From Apostichopus japonicus (Eukaryota > Echinodermata > Holothuroidea > Aspidochirotida > Stichopodidae), in NCBI RefSeq assembly GCF_037975245.1, contig NC_092574.1, forward strand, positions 5,698,713-5,758,712: DNA of 60,000 nucleotides, in the 5' to 3' direction. The notes beneath the pieces are model-generated. The model made no database searches, had not been told where the DNA came from, and worked only from the letters and a program-made list of their open reading frames with translations. The translations under genes and the position numbers were made by a program. The stretch's first letter is position 1. Every line of letters begins with the position of its first letter. Below, piece by piece: positions 1 through 10,410 of the stretch.

Positions 1-815
1 TATTTACTTTAAGATTTACACCAGGTGGTAAGGTTGCACCATGTCAAACCAGTCCTGATATTTACTCTTACTGATTTGCTGTACATGGTAACTGTCATTA
101 TATTTGTTCAGGGTTCTACCATTTTTACTAAAGGCTTTCTCTTGATGCATGTTATAGAAAGGAGTTACACCTATATCTCAAATGATTAATTTAGACAACA
201 ACAATAAAAATTAAACTTAGAAAATTAAAACTTAGAAAACTTAGACAAAATATAAAATTTTGACATCAACAATTAAAATTAAAATAATAAAAAAATAAAC
301 ACTTAAAAAAAAAATGTAAAAAAAAATATATAAAAAAAATTAAACTTTCATATCTCTTAGGATCTTAGAAAGTATAAAGTTTGGAACAATTGATCAATGT
401 GAAGGACATTGAAAGAGGAATGTTAGATGAATTCTAACATATTTTATCCTCAACAAACTTATGGATCAGTACTCCTGATTGAGGTCTCCATTAAGAGTTA
501 CTTAACATGTACATGGTGACATGCATGTTAATGTGTTCTATGTAGTATATAATATGTAATATACGTCATTAATGTTTATCTAGCCTACATTTATAGTAAT
601 TTGATTGACAAATGCTGACAGCTGCCCCTGATGGATCTTACCTTTCAAATTGTACGTGATTAAAATCAACGTCAACTATGTTTACTAAAAGACAAGCAAA
701 CATTTAGATCTTTTAAAGCAGGTAGTTGTGTTTATGTTGCATCGAACATCTCAATTGATTAACAATTAGCCGGCTACAAAAAAATGTTTAGTTAAATGGT
801 TTTTATGTACTCAGC
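1..815. other. AT-rich non-coding stretch
   Basis: No open frame, splice pattern or recognisable element is visible. Roughly 190-350 is an A-rich low-complexity tract made of short variants of AAAATTAAAACTTAG. The stretch ends at the TTTAA that flanks the first copy of the dispersed inverted-repeat element. Confidence 0.5.
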
Positions 816-1181
816 TTTAAGGCATTGAAAACTCGCCCCAAACCGCGTGCAGCGCTCTGAGAAAGTTAACTTTCCGTTGCTTGCAAATGACATTTTCTTC
901 TTGTCGCTACAAAATGCAGACAGTAATGAAACATGATACCGTGTTACTTTTATCTAGACCTGAGGTGTCCATCGATGCTATGTACAACGTGTTGTGGTTA
1001 TTGACCGTAGCTGTATGTATTGACTGTACATTAGTGTCTATAATTACCGACAGTAGCAAGCTGTGTGTGTAGTTTCTGGGATCGATGGTGGTGTCTAACA
1101 CTTCTGTTACACCTCATTTGAAACTAGGTCAGATTACCGGCATGAGACGTTTCTTTGTGCGCGAGTCTTCACACCCTTTAA
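816..1181 (+). mobile_element. MITE-like element, copy A
   Basis: Short non-autonomous DNA-transposon-like repeat, the first of three copies in this window (others at 4292-4665, inverted, and 42999-43371). The left end reads GGCATTGAAAACTCGCCCC; the reverse complement of the right end reads GGGTGTGAAGACTCGCGC, so the termini are inverted repeats of about 18 bp sharing TGAARACTCGC. Both ends abut TTTAA, compatible with a short AT-rich target duplication of the TTAA or TTTAAA type. It has no transposase; open frames inside are short and not conserved in frame among the copies. TTAA-type targets would fit piggyBac or Kolobok mobilisation, but the superfamily is not resolved. Confidence 0.72.
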
Positions 1182-1991
1182 GGCCTGTGGTACTTGTGCA
1201 GTGAACATTTCCTAATCAACAAACCTAGCCTGCTTTGCACGTAAAATATAAAGCTTACTTCTAATTAGAGAGATTAAGTTACTTACATACCAGCTCATTT
1301 CATACCACCTATAGTCATGAAGCTTGAAAGAGAATTGGATTTATGTGGATAGTGCAATTCATATATATAAACAATGTTATAGCAGTTAAAAACCCAACCA
1401 GATGGCAGATTCTTTAAGCAAAGTTTGTAATTTAATATATATCCCTTTAAAACCAGTGTTAGTTCTTCTCTTAAGTCGTATTTCCGCTACACCTTAAAAA
1501 ACTGCAGATTGCCTGTGGCACTCTGATAACACAAACATGAAAAGTATGGGATTTCATTTAGCACTCTACTTTGGACCATCCAACTCACAAAAAGCTTAAA
1601 ACAGAGCATTCCTGAAGAATTAATAAAAAAATGGAACAAACAGTCTGGAATATTTGCAAGAGACATATTTGGTAGTCTATTGTTGGATTTTCTTTTGTTA
1701 AGATTTATGACCAGGTATGACCCAGGTACAATGTTTACCAGATGGGATCCAAAATTCCCAGTGGACTGTACAGTCATGCTGTTTATACAGCTCAGGCACA
1801 TTCATGTTTGTTTAGTAACATTTTACAGCGTCTGTCTTTGGAACATTACCATTGAAATTTATGAAAAGACCTTTTGGGAATTGTGACATATTTATTTTCA
1901 AAATTAACTACAAATCTGTGATTTAAGATCATTCATCTTTTCTACAGAGCAAGAGAATTTTTTGATTTTTTTTTATTTAAATCAGTTTCTG
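1182..1991. other. no recognisable feature
   Basis: AT-rich DNA. Short overlapping open frames on both strands near 1487-1886 have no protein-like pattern. I see nothing else. Confidence 0.4.
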
Positions 1992-2466
1992 TTAACATAA
2001 GGTGACCAGACGTCCCCTATTTTCGGGGACTGTCCCCGATTACAGTGCGCTGTCCCCAATGAAAAAGTGTCCCCGAAAATGTTCCCGATTCGTCAAAATG
2101 TTCAGGAATTTCGAAAATATCCCACATTATTAGTAAAATAGTTGTAAAAACAAAATTTAGTCAAGTGTGCAGTCGCAGAACGGAACTAACCAATATTTCA
2201 GGTGGGCCAGTGTAAAGTGGAATATGCTAGATCGATCTAGACTAGCACTCTTTCGTAAAGTAAATAAATTTCATCTAAGAAAATACTACATTTTTGAAAA
2301 TAAAATTGGTTCAAAAAGTGCTTCTACTATAAGTATCACCAATTTACATCAAAGCACATTAGGCACTTGAAAATTTTCACCCCCTCCCCTTAAACTCCTC
2401 CCCTATATCAGTCACGCAATAAATGTCCCTGATTCCAGTCAGGCAAATATGGTCACCTTATGTTAA
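1992..2466. mobile_element. TTAA-flanked inverted-repeat element
   Basis: Non-autonomous DNA transposon of 475 bp including flanks. Both ends carry CATAAGGTGACCA as a perfect 13-bp terminal inverted repeat, immediately flanked by TTAA (1992-1995 and 2463-2466), which reads as the target duplication. The left sub-terminal part has four variants of TGTCCCCGA within about 80 bp (2029-2090) and the right part has a related TGTCCCTGA. There is no coding capacity. The TTAA target suggests piggyBac or Kolobok machinery; because the identity of the two ends continues one base beyond TTAA on each side, the exact boundary is uncertain by a few bases. Confidence 0.72.
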
Positions 2467-4291
2467 CATGTTTCAAGCAAGACAGTTAAAGTTATGGTTA
2501 CGGTTTTTTGTGGACAATTTTTTGGCATCTGTCATGAAGGCAAAGGGATAACAAAAATGGCAATTTTAAGTTATTTTTAGGTTTGAGTCATTTCTACAGC
2601 TAGCCAGTTTGCAGAGTCAACGAGTGGAGCCACTTTGTGTATACAGATCAATGATTAATGTGCATGCACTAATTTCTATGACAAGATCAGCCATATGTAA
2701 CACACTACAAGACTAAAGGGTCACAATGTTTTATCATACAGTGTTGTCCACCTAATTGTATCGCAGTACACCAGAGCCTTTGATCTCGTTAGAAAATTTA
2801 AAACACTGAGATAATGGCTTCCCATCTCTCTGTCAGTCGAGAATGTCGATATCGACAGATTTAACAGGAGGACTGATTTCTTATTACTAGATATCTGATT
2901 AAAAGCTGATTGAGTTTGGCCAGAGAAAAGGTGTAAGGATCCAGTCTGACAGAAGCATGCAGCCTCAACTAATGAACATCTTCATCTCATCTCGATAGTG
3001 AGCTAATCTATAGGGAGGAGGAGATGAGAGGATGGGAACTACCTCTGTTTCTAAGAGGACGGAGAGAGGCAGTAGATATATAGCTTACTAACAGTAAAGC
3101 AGAGATTACATGGTAGGGAGGAGGAGTTGAAATTCTATCAGCCAAATTTCCTCCCTCCATCCTCTCCATTTTCTACATATGTGGCTTTAAACGATATATG
3201 ATTAACATGACTTTAGGCTTATCACTGTACATGTATGTAAATTTGAATTTGTGCTTACACCAGCCCCCCCTCTCCCCCACCCCCCCCCTAATGCCAAAAC
3301 TAGCCATTCCCAAACAAAGAAATTTGCTTCTTGCTACCTGGATATTTGAAGCTTAAGGCTACAATAGAAATCACCTAATCACATAAATAATTGAGTGTGC
3401 ACTAGATAATTATGAATAGTTTGTTGATTTCAGTGTCATAAGAAATATGAATCATAATTACATCTTGGAAACTCAATCACTTTTGGAGAAGAACCTAACC
3501 GAACTGTCATCTTTGCAAATAAGGAAAAGATTAAGGGTGATTGAACTCTCCCAAATGTCTCAGATGGAAAATCTTGTATCATTTTGAAAAATTAATGAAA
3601 CGTACAGCCTACAAAACCAGGGCGTTAGAAAAACTTGGCTGTGTGATGCTAGATAAGATAATCGTCAGCACTAGAACTAGATAAGCAGGATTGATGACAG
3701 TATCGTAAGTAGAGTCATTAGCCAGAGAGCAAGCTATAATTTGTATCAACTCCAATTATGTTTACAGTATGTACCTTGTAGGATAATGACAACATATATT
3801 CACGAATAATGACATTTGTAGGATATGATATTCAGTATATACAGTATGGTACATTATTGGTATAACATTTCTGAATAATTAACTAAAATGCAGCAGTCAG
3901 CCTACGTGTCTGTCAGATCTTCCTGCCAATTTTGTGAGGCGGAGTGAAACGATACTGAATGAAATGAGAAAAGCCTGGTCTATGACAGCACAGAGTTTTT
4001 TTGATTTTTTATTATTGTCATCTTTAATGAGGGTAGTCCTGCTCAGTGCAGAAGCACTGCTTTCCAGAGGAGTTATACAGAGCTGAAAGTAAAACAAGAT
4101 TCATGTCTACTTAAAAAATAAAAATTTAGTAAAAGTTGTCGGTTCTTTCTAAATCCGTTAATCACAACTCCTTTATTAAGTAATGCGAAAAACAGCAAAG
4201 TAGAATTATTTCCTGGAAAACTTATAATTTAATATTGAACTCTTATCTGACCTTCGTCCTGGTTATTAGAGATATATATGTGTTTCACTGA
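2467..4291. other. no recognisable feature
   Basis: Unassigned DNA. A C-rich tract lies at 3262-3292. Short open frames look random. No inverted-repeat element or gene is recognised. Confidence 0.4.
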
Positions 4292-4665
4292 TTTAAAGGG
4301 TGTGAAGACTCTCTCAAAAAGAAACATCTAATGCTGGTAATCTGACCTACTTTTAAATGAGGTGTAACAGAAGTGTTACTGGACACCACCATCGATCCCA
4401 GAAAATACGCACACAGCTTGCTACCCTCGGTATTCAGACACTAGTGTACAGTCAGTACATACAGCTGCGGTCAGTACCCACAGCACAGTGTACAAACAAT
4501 ACAGAGATGGACATCTCAGGTCCAGCTAAAGAAAACAAGGTATCACGTTTCATTACTGTCTGCATTTTGTAGCGACAAGCAGAAAACTTCACTTGCGAGC
4601 AACGGAAAGTTAACTTTTTCAGAGCGCAGCACACGGTTTAGGGCGAGTCTTCAAATGCCTTTAAA
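4292..4665 (-). mobile_element. MITE-like element, copy B (inverted)
   Basis: Second copy of the element at 816-1181, in the opposite orientation. On the plus strand it opens with TTTAAAGGGTGTGAAGACTC and closes with GGCGAGTCTTCAAATGCC followed by TTTAAA, so both ends are flanked by TTTAAA. Internal landmarks such as the TGCAGACAGTAATGAAACG block are shared with copies A and C. It ends 27 bp from the stop codon of the candidate minus-strand exon at 4693-4946, so if that exon is real the element sits in its 3' untranslated region. Confidence 0.72.
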
Positions 4666-4692
4666 GCCCTGCCGTAAAGCACTAGGTGGTCA

Positions 4693-4946
4693 TCACTTCA
4701 AAATCAGAGAATTAAATTTTAAAATTATTTCATAAGTCTGTAAGTGTTCCTGTACATATATCTGGTCACTTGTTGTTATACAGTAGTTCTCCTCATCTTT
4801 GCTGTTTGTATAGACTTCTCTCTCTTCAATAGCTGAATTACTTCCTTCCTTTACACTGTCTGGTTGGAATTTGTTAATTGGCTGACCTGTTACTATGGCA
4901 ACAGTCCCCTTTCCCATTTGTTCTGTAATATTCATGAAAGCATTGT
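4693..4946 (-). CDS. candidate terminal exon, tyrosine-rich tail (unrecognised)
   Basis: I do not recognise a protein family. On the minus strand a pyrimidine-rich tract ending in CTACTGTACAG precedes an open frame of 83 codons ending in TGA. The residues look protein-like rather than random: hydrophilic, with a row of tyrosines in acidic or polar surroundings (EVYTN, ENYCI, QIYVQ, QTYEI), which is how cytoplasmic tails of signalling receptors often look. If translation starts inside the exon the peptide is 80 residues from the ATG at 4933-4935; with the acceptor used, the exon enters with two bases completing a split codon. A minus-strand AATAAA lies at about 4171-4176, beyond MITE copy B. 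No partner exon was found, so this may be a relic or chance. Confidence 0.22.
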
Positions 4947-6008
4947 CTGTACAGTAGGTGTTGAAGTAGAACAGAATAAAAATTTTGAAGGAAATTCTTT
5001 TCCAAACAGTTCTGTCCTCTGTCCAGATCTATGCCATGTCTGTAAAAGATACATCTTTTGTAGTTCAATGTTTAGTCTAAGTTGCAATATTCAAAAGTAG
5101 AGGAGCCTAAATTTACTAATGTCGATTTATATCCCATGTGTGATATGACTCATGTATACCCATCGATAGTCTGTCAGTTAATTTGCACCCTCTCTACTAC
5201 ATTATGTTCTACTACATACTGACAGTTGAATTCTGCTCACGCTGCCCTGCCGGCCGGCGGCGTCGGCCGGGTAGGTTGAATAATTCAAATCTAAAATGAA
5301 ATGGTCTAAGGCAGAGAGACATCTGTACGCTTATCACCCTGTGTGTGATCTACATTGATAATGAGACCCATCAGACAAACAGACACATCGTCACAGCTAC
5401 TACTGTAGACCTATGTTACAATCAGCTGTTCGCTTGCCAGTGCTGCATAAATTCAGGATATATACGATGCAGCGATAGCACGTTTCCTCGAGCCCAAGGC
5501 TCTGTTGAAATGACTAACGATGCTTTCTATATATTGGGCAAGGTGTGTCAACAGGTCCAGTAAAGCCATTTGGATTATCTACAAGACTTTGTCTTGAAAT
5601 ATATTTAGATCAGATTGACAAGCTTGTGCAACATATGTATCTGTCATTGTTCTTGTTTGCATTATCGTCGATACTTCATTATTAGGGAAATTCTGCTGTG
5701 TGTTATTTAATACTCACGATGACTCCTAGTGTGTTTTTCTGCATACTTTTTTTCACGAGGAATAATTTGTGTTGATCAATTCTAGTTGATTGGTCTAAGA
5801 AGTGGGATATATTTATTTCTGGTTTGAATGAGTTTAACTCAATTCACAAGAGTGATTGGGTTCATAGTTTCCTTGCATTCTTGATTTTATTTTTATGTAT
5901 ATTGCCTTTTTTGTTTTAATGCCAGCAGTGAAGCAAGATGATTATTATCGTGTAATATGTACGGGTTGTAATTTTTTCCAATTACGATCCTTTATTTATA
6001 TCTTCCAG
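4947..6008. other. region upstream of the TRIM gene
   Basis: Mostly AT-rich DNA that is presumably 5' intron or flank of the TRIM gene. It contains a small CpG-dense patch at 5247-5270 followed by CGG/GTAGGT, a donor-like sequence, and two good splice acceptors at 5927-5928 and 6007-6008, both preceded by long pyrimidine tracts. No coding exon is recognised. Confidence 0.4.
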
Positions 6009-6098
6009 GAATGAAGCAAGATGCCAGGATCAAGTGCAGTTATCATCTGAAGATCTGAAGACCATTCTTGGGAGGAGCTCTGAACCGTCTGTGACATC
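6009..6098 (+). other. 5' UTR part of the TRIM2/3 exon
   Basis: The exon begins after the acceptor TATATCTTCCAG (AG at 6007-6008). The 90 nt before the main start codon hold two overlapping upstream ORFs: 6011-6058 (15 codons plus stop) and 6021-6050 (9 codons plus stop). The second ends 48 nt, and the first 40 nt, before the main ATG, so they could dampen translation. An in-frame TGA at 6081-6083 shows that the main frame cannot begin further upstream in this exon. At least one further 5' exon must lie upstream. Confidence 0.6.
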
Positions 6099-8135
6099 AT
6101 GGCTGTACCCAGCCCTGTCATCAAACAGATAGACAAACAATTCTTAGTTTGTGGTATTTGCTTGGACCACTACACTGTCCCTAAAGTGCTTCCTTGTCTT
6201 CATACCTTTTGTCAGAAGTGCCTGCAGAACTATCTGCCCCCCGAGTCGCTGTCCCTGTCCTGCCCTCTATGCCGACAGCTGTCTATTTTACCCGCTGAGG
6301 GCGTCGCGGGCTTGCAGACCAATTTCTTCATCACCAACCTGATGGAGGTGCTGGAGAGCCCAGAGTGCAACGGGAACGACGAGGTGGGGAGAGATTCCGG
6401 CGATCTGGCGTGTTCCAGCCACGACGGGGAGAAGCTCAAGTACTATTGCAACGACTGCGAGACTGCAGTCTGTTACGAGTGTACCATGACGGAGCACGGG
6501 GATCACCAGACCACCTTACTGGCGGACGTGATCGAGGAACACAAGGAGGTTCTACGGAAGATACTCGAAGACGTCAAGAGCCAGATACCGATCATAAAGG
6601 ACGCCTTGCAGAGAGTCGAGAAGATATCGGACGGTCTTTCACAGGAGAAGGCGTCGGCGCTGGAGAAGATCACCAGAGACTTTGAAAGTCTGGAAGATCA
6701 GGTCAAAGAGAGGAAACATTCGTTACTTCAGAGCCTGGAAGAGATCTGCACGGGTAAGAGCAGCGTCTTAGAGGATCAGAAAGTCACTTTACAGGATTAC
6801 TTAGCGAGCATCGAGAGCAACTGCGGTTTCACGGAAAAGACTCTGCTGAAGAGCAACGACACGGAGATACTCTTGATTAAGAAACAGATGCTCACCAAAC
6901 TTCAGGAGCTCGCCAGACTCTCGGTGCAGACGAAACCAGGAGAGAACGATTTCTTGAAGTTTGGCTGCGAGCTCGACGTGATCGCGAAATGCATCGCAAA
7001 CCTAGGTATCATTCAGTCCAACAGCGCTGTCCCTCATGAAACGGTCGCCAGCGGCGACGGTCTGAAGAGATCAGCCGTAGGGATACAAACAGTCGTCATG
7101 ATATCCACAAAGGATCACAGAGGAGAGTTAGTCAAATCGGGAGGAGCGCCTCTCACGGCCAAGTTCGATTCGGCCGATGGGAGGGAAATAACGACGAGTA
7201 TCAACGACAATAAAAATGGCACGTACGACATTATATACACGCCCTCCAAGGAGGGTGTATACATGTTAGATATAAGGTTATTCAACGAGCACATTAAGAA
7301 CAGTCCGTTCAGAGTCAAAGTCGTGAAAGACGAAGCGAAGCTGAGTCCAAGATCTCCATCCTCTAACGTTCCCGTCCGGAGCGTGAGACAAAGAGCCACC
7401 AGGAGGCCCCACAGTGCCTCGGGGGCCGTCAGAACTCAAAAGAGATCCAACCCCATCGAAGACGACCTGGTCCTGGTTATAGGTTCCCACGGTCGTAACA
7501 AAGGGGAATTCACAAATCCTCAAGGGATCGCTTGTACTCCCAACGGGAGAATAGTCGTGGCAGACAGCACCAATCAGAGTGTGCAGGTGTTTACTAACGA
7601 AGGAGACATTAAACTCAAATTTGGAATCAGAGGAAGAAGCAGTGGTCAGTTGCAAAGACCGACGGGAGTCGCCGTAGCCGCCAACGGTAACTTCGCGATC
7701 GCTGACTACGACAACAAATGGGTCAACATCTTTTCTCCGGAGGGAAAATACGTCAACAAAATCGCCGCCGGGAAACTAGTAGGACCAAAGGGTATCGCAG
7801 TCGATAAGAACAATAATCTGGTGGTCGTGGACAACCGTGCTAGTACCATATTAGTATTTACTCCCTCTGGGAAGCTCCTCAGTAAATTCGGTTCCAGGGG
7901 AGCCACGGAACAGCAGCTTTGTGGACCTCACTTCGTAGCCATCAACGGCGACAACGAGATTCTGGTCTCGGATTTCCACAACCATTGCATCAAAGTCTTT
8001 GATCATGATGGGCAACTAGTCAACACCTTCGGCTCGAGGGGAGAGGGCAACGGTCAGTTCAACGCCCCAACCGGTATTGCTGTCGATGTCCTCGGTAACA
8101 TAATCGTTGCTGATTGGGGCAATAGTAGAATACAG
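6099..8135 (+). CDS. TRIM2/TRIM3-like: TRIM2/TRIM3-type TRIM-NHL E3 ubiquitin ligase, main coding exon
   Basis: Codes for residues 1-679 of a RING-type ubiquitin ligase expected in the cytoplasm. RING finger: C18, C21, C33, H35, C38, C41, C55, C58, a complete C3HC4 set. Single B-box type 2: C105, H108, C117, C120, C125, C128, H133, H136. A coiled coil follows at about 140-300 and should drive dimerisation. A filamin/immunoglobulin-like domain spans about 308-410, then a basic linker, then NHL repeats from about 456. The order RING, B-box2, coiled coil, filamin, NHL is diagnostic of TRIM2/TRIM3/TRIM71; the N-terminal IDKQFLVCGICL and the linker NPIEDDL favour TRIM2/TRIM3 over TRIM71, which has two B-boxes. 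The start ATG has A at -3 and G at +4 and an in-frame stop at 6081. The exon ends with ATACAG before GTATTT, phase 0. GC content is clearly above the surrounding DNA. Confidence 0.96.
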
Positions 8136-9318
8136 GTATTTTTGACTTTTATTCTAGGTCATATGACATGAAAGCTGATTGTAGAGATGTGATTGCAAAA
8201 GCAATATTGCTTCTGGTCCAATCTTAGCAATGCTTGTTGTAACCTTGATTCCTAAATTTTCTCAGACGATTCTGTCATATTTGGCCTTCCTTATTCGGAG
8301 GGGGGTGGGGGGTTGAAGGGGCTATTGTTATAACAAGGAAATTATGACTGTAACATGACAGTTACCATGGTAACATGACAGTTACCATAGTAACATGACA
8401 GCTACCCCCTGCTCCTAAACTACACCCAAGTCACTTTTTCTATGCCCCTTAAATTCATTCTGTTTGAGAAAACTCTATCAATTGTCACATTTGTGGTGTT
8501 TTAATAAATAGTAAAGCAGTAACTATGTTCGAAATTATTAAAAATGATCCATTAATTGATTAAAGAGACATAACAATAAGTGATAAAGCATCTGGCAATC
8601 CACCTAATATCAGGAATCCTGAGAAACATAAATCTGGGATCCCCTAAGCCCCCAATTTGTTTTTATCTCATTCTGATCAACAAGTCTGAAGTCAATCAAC
8701 ATCCATGAAACAGCAATTTTGGGTTCAGAGGCCTGGACACATGTACAGAATTTTCATTTGTTAAAATCCAAACATAAATAGTCCACAATAACTGCATGGG
8801 AAGACATCAAATTTTTATGACCAATTGGGTAAAATGATCTCCATCACTAGTGAAGCAACTTGAATCGCATCCCTTGATCATCTGAAAGTAGTAGAGTTGA
8901 CTGATGGTTTGCATACCTGTAATGGACAAATTGTCTTGTAATACGTAAAGAGTGATAGAAGAATCACATTTAAATAAATTATGCAACAGAGACCCAATAT
9001 TTCAAACCACCTGTTAAGATGTCAGCCAATGCAAAATGTGTACAGGGTATGCTATAGCTTAAAGAATTTATGCTCTATGTAAAACAGAGGCTAATAAATA
9101 ATCAAAATACCTTAATTACCAGTTCATTAATGTTAATGAGGTAACATCATCATCGGGGGGGGGGGAGTATAATATTCGTTGCACCAGTTGCAATATTTAT
9201 TCTCAGTAAATACGCATTGGTCTCGGTTTTAGACATCGGCGACCAACCCTCAAAAGCTGGTTTTAAGTAACCCTTTTTAAGGCGTAATTTTAAAACCTGA
9301 TTTATATTTCTTTCATAG
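8136..9318 (+). other. TRIM2/3 intron, phase 0
   Basis: GT at 8136 and AG at 9317-9318 (TTTATATTTCTTTCATAG). Splicing joins ...NSRIQ to IFDHNG..., restoring a fifth NHL repeat. The intron holds a G-rich tract at 8297-8320, three tandem copies of a 20-bp unit around TAACATGACAGTTACCATGG at 8352-8406, and a G run near 9155. If the intron is retained the frame runs only 12 more codons to a TGA at 8169-8171, removing the last blade. Confidence 0.9.
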
Positions 9319-9471
9319 ATCTTTGACCACAATGGTTCATTCCTGTCCTATGTGAACACCACGGCTGACCCGTTATATGGGCCTCAAGATTTAGCCATCA
9401 CCAGCGACGGCCATGTGGCTGTGTCAGACTCCGGGAACCACTGCGTCAAGTTGTACAAGTACTTGCAGTAG
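9319..9471 (+). CDS. TRIM2/TRIM3-like: TRIM2/TRIM3-type TRIM-NHL protein, last coding exon
   Basis: Codes for the final 50 residues (680-729) plus TAG. It completes NHL repeat 5 ([15 protein letters not shown]) and supplies NHL repeat 6 ([20 protein letters not shown], then [15 protein letters not shown]), ending with the YLQ terminus typical of TRIM2/TRIM3. Six NHL repeats are expected to close a six-bladed beta-propeller that binds protein or RNA partners; in vertebrate relatives this region selects ubiquitylation substrates. The frame joins exactly in phase 0 to the exon ending at 8135. The assignment is as firm as for the main exon, because the joined sequence gives the family's normal length and an uninterrupted repeat. 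Confidence 0.95.
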   Translation: MFDHNGSFLSYVNTTADPLYGPQDLAITSDGHVAVSDSGNHCVKLYKYLQ

Positions 9472-10116
9472 GAGGTACGCCAGTGTGAGTACGTCCCTTG
9501 TAGGGGGTTGTTGGATGAGCTCTTCTTAACTAGTACCCCTGCTGGGGGGGCCGCTGGGGGGGATAGGCATAGCTGGAAATTTTGAAGTTTTACTCGGACC
9601 TTTTATGAACGGTACTGTAAGGAGGATGGAAACTGTTTATAGAAGCTCAGAGGCTTTATTAGTTGAAATACTTTAAAACAGGGTTGAATGCAAATGAAAG
9701 GGTTTATGGTTTGTCTTCGGTTTGATGGTTTGTCTTTGGTTTTATGGTTTGTCTTTGGTTTCTTGGTTTGTTCCTTTACTGTGAGTTTGTTTTGCCTGTA
9801 TTTAAATTAAGGCTGGTAACATTGAGTCTTGGTGAATAGGAAATCAAAGAATTAAAACATAGTGTGGTAATCTGTCTGTCTGTCTGTCTGCTTGTTTGAT
9901 GGTTGATATGTGTGTATGATTACATGCATGCATGTGTAAATGTATGTGTGATGTATGTATCTTTTTGTGTGTCCATTCATGACTGCATCTATGGGTGTGT
10001 GTACGTACAGTATGTAGGCATGTGTGTATGAATGTGCGTATTGCAGTATGGTACGGATAACTTAACCAAACGTAAGTTTTAAACTTGTGAGCTAACTTAG
10101 TTACAGTTACCAAAAC

Positions 10117-10315
10117 CATTTCACCATATTAATTTAGTACATGGAATTACAACTCTTCTTATATATATAACATTTCACCCTATTAATTTAATACGTGGAA
10201 TTTCAACACTACTTCTTAGACATTTCACCCTATTAATTTAGAATTACAACACTTTTTATTAGATGTTTCACCCTTTTAAATTTAGTACGTGGAATTACAA
10301 CACTTCTTGTTCGAC
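10117..10315. repeat. four-copy ~50-bp tandem repeat in the presumed 3' UTR
   Basis: Units begin with CATTTCACCCTATTAATTTA and continue with variants of GTACGTGGAATTACAACACT, at about 10117, 10171, 10221 and 10265. The units vary from about 44 to 54 bp. They lie 46 bp before the first poly(A) signal. Confidence 0.75.
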
Positions 10316-10360
10316 ATTACCTACATATTTTTTTGCCATTGGAGAACAATTCATTTGAAC

Positions 10361-10393
10361 AATAAATTAAGACAATTTAAAAGTGATAATAAA
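10361..10393 (+). terminator. paired poly(A) signals, candidate end of TRIM2/3 mRNA
   Basis: AATAAA at 10361-10366 and again at 10388-10393, the first canonical signals on this strand after the stop codon that I found. The sequence is AT-rich, so chance occurrence is possible. Confidence 0.4.
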
Positions 10394-10410
10394 GTTGAAA
10401 AAATATTCCC

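Larger units (their letters stand above)
9472..10410 (+). other. probable 3' UTR of the TRIM2/3 gene
   Basis: Sequence after the stop codon. It contains three copies of a ~23-bp TGGTTTGTCTTTGGTTT unit (about 9704-9772), a TGTC microsatellite (9871-9889), and four tandem copies of a ~50-bp unit (10117-10315) just before two AATAAA signals. The true end is not proven; AATAAA motifs much further down (16813, 23728) would give longer forms. Confidence 0.45.

Noticed and set aside
6151-7906. Other open frames overlapping the TRIM exon
   Set aside because: Shadows of the TRIM reading frame, which alone shows domain structure and codon bias.
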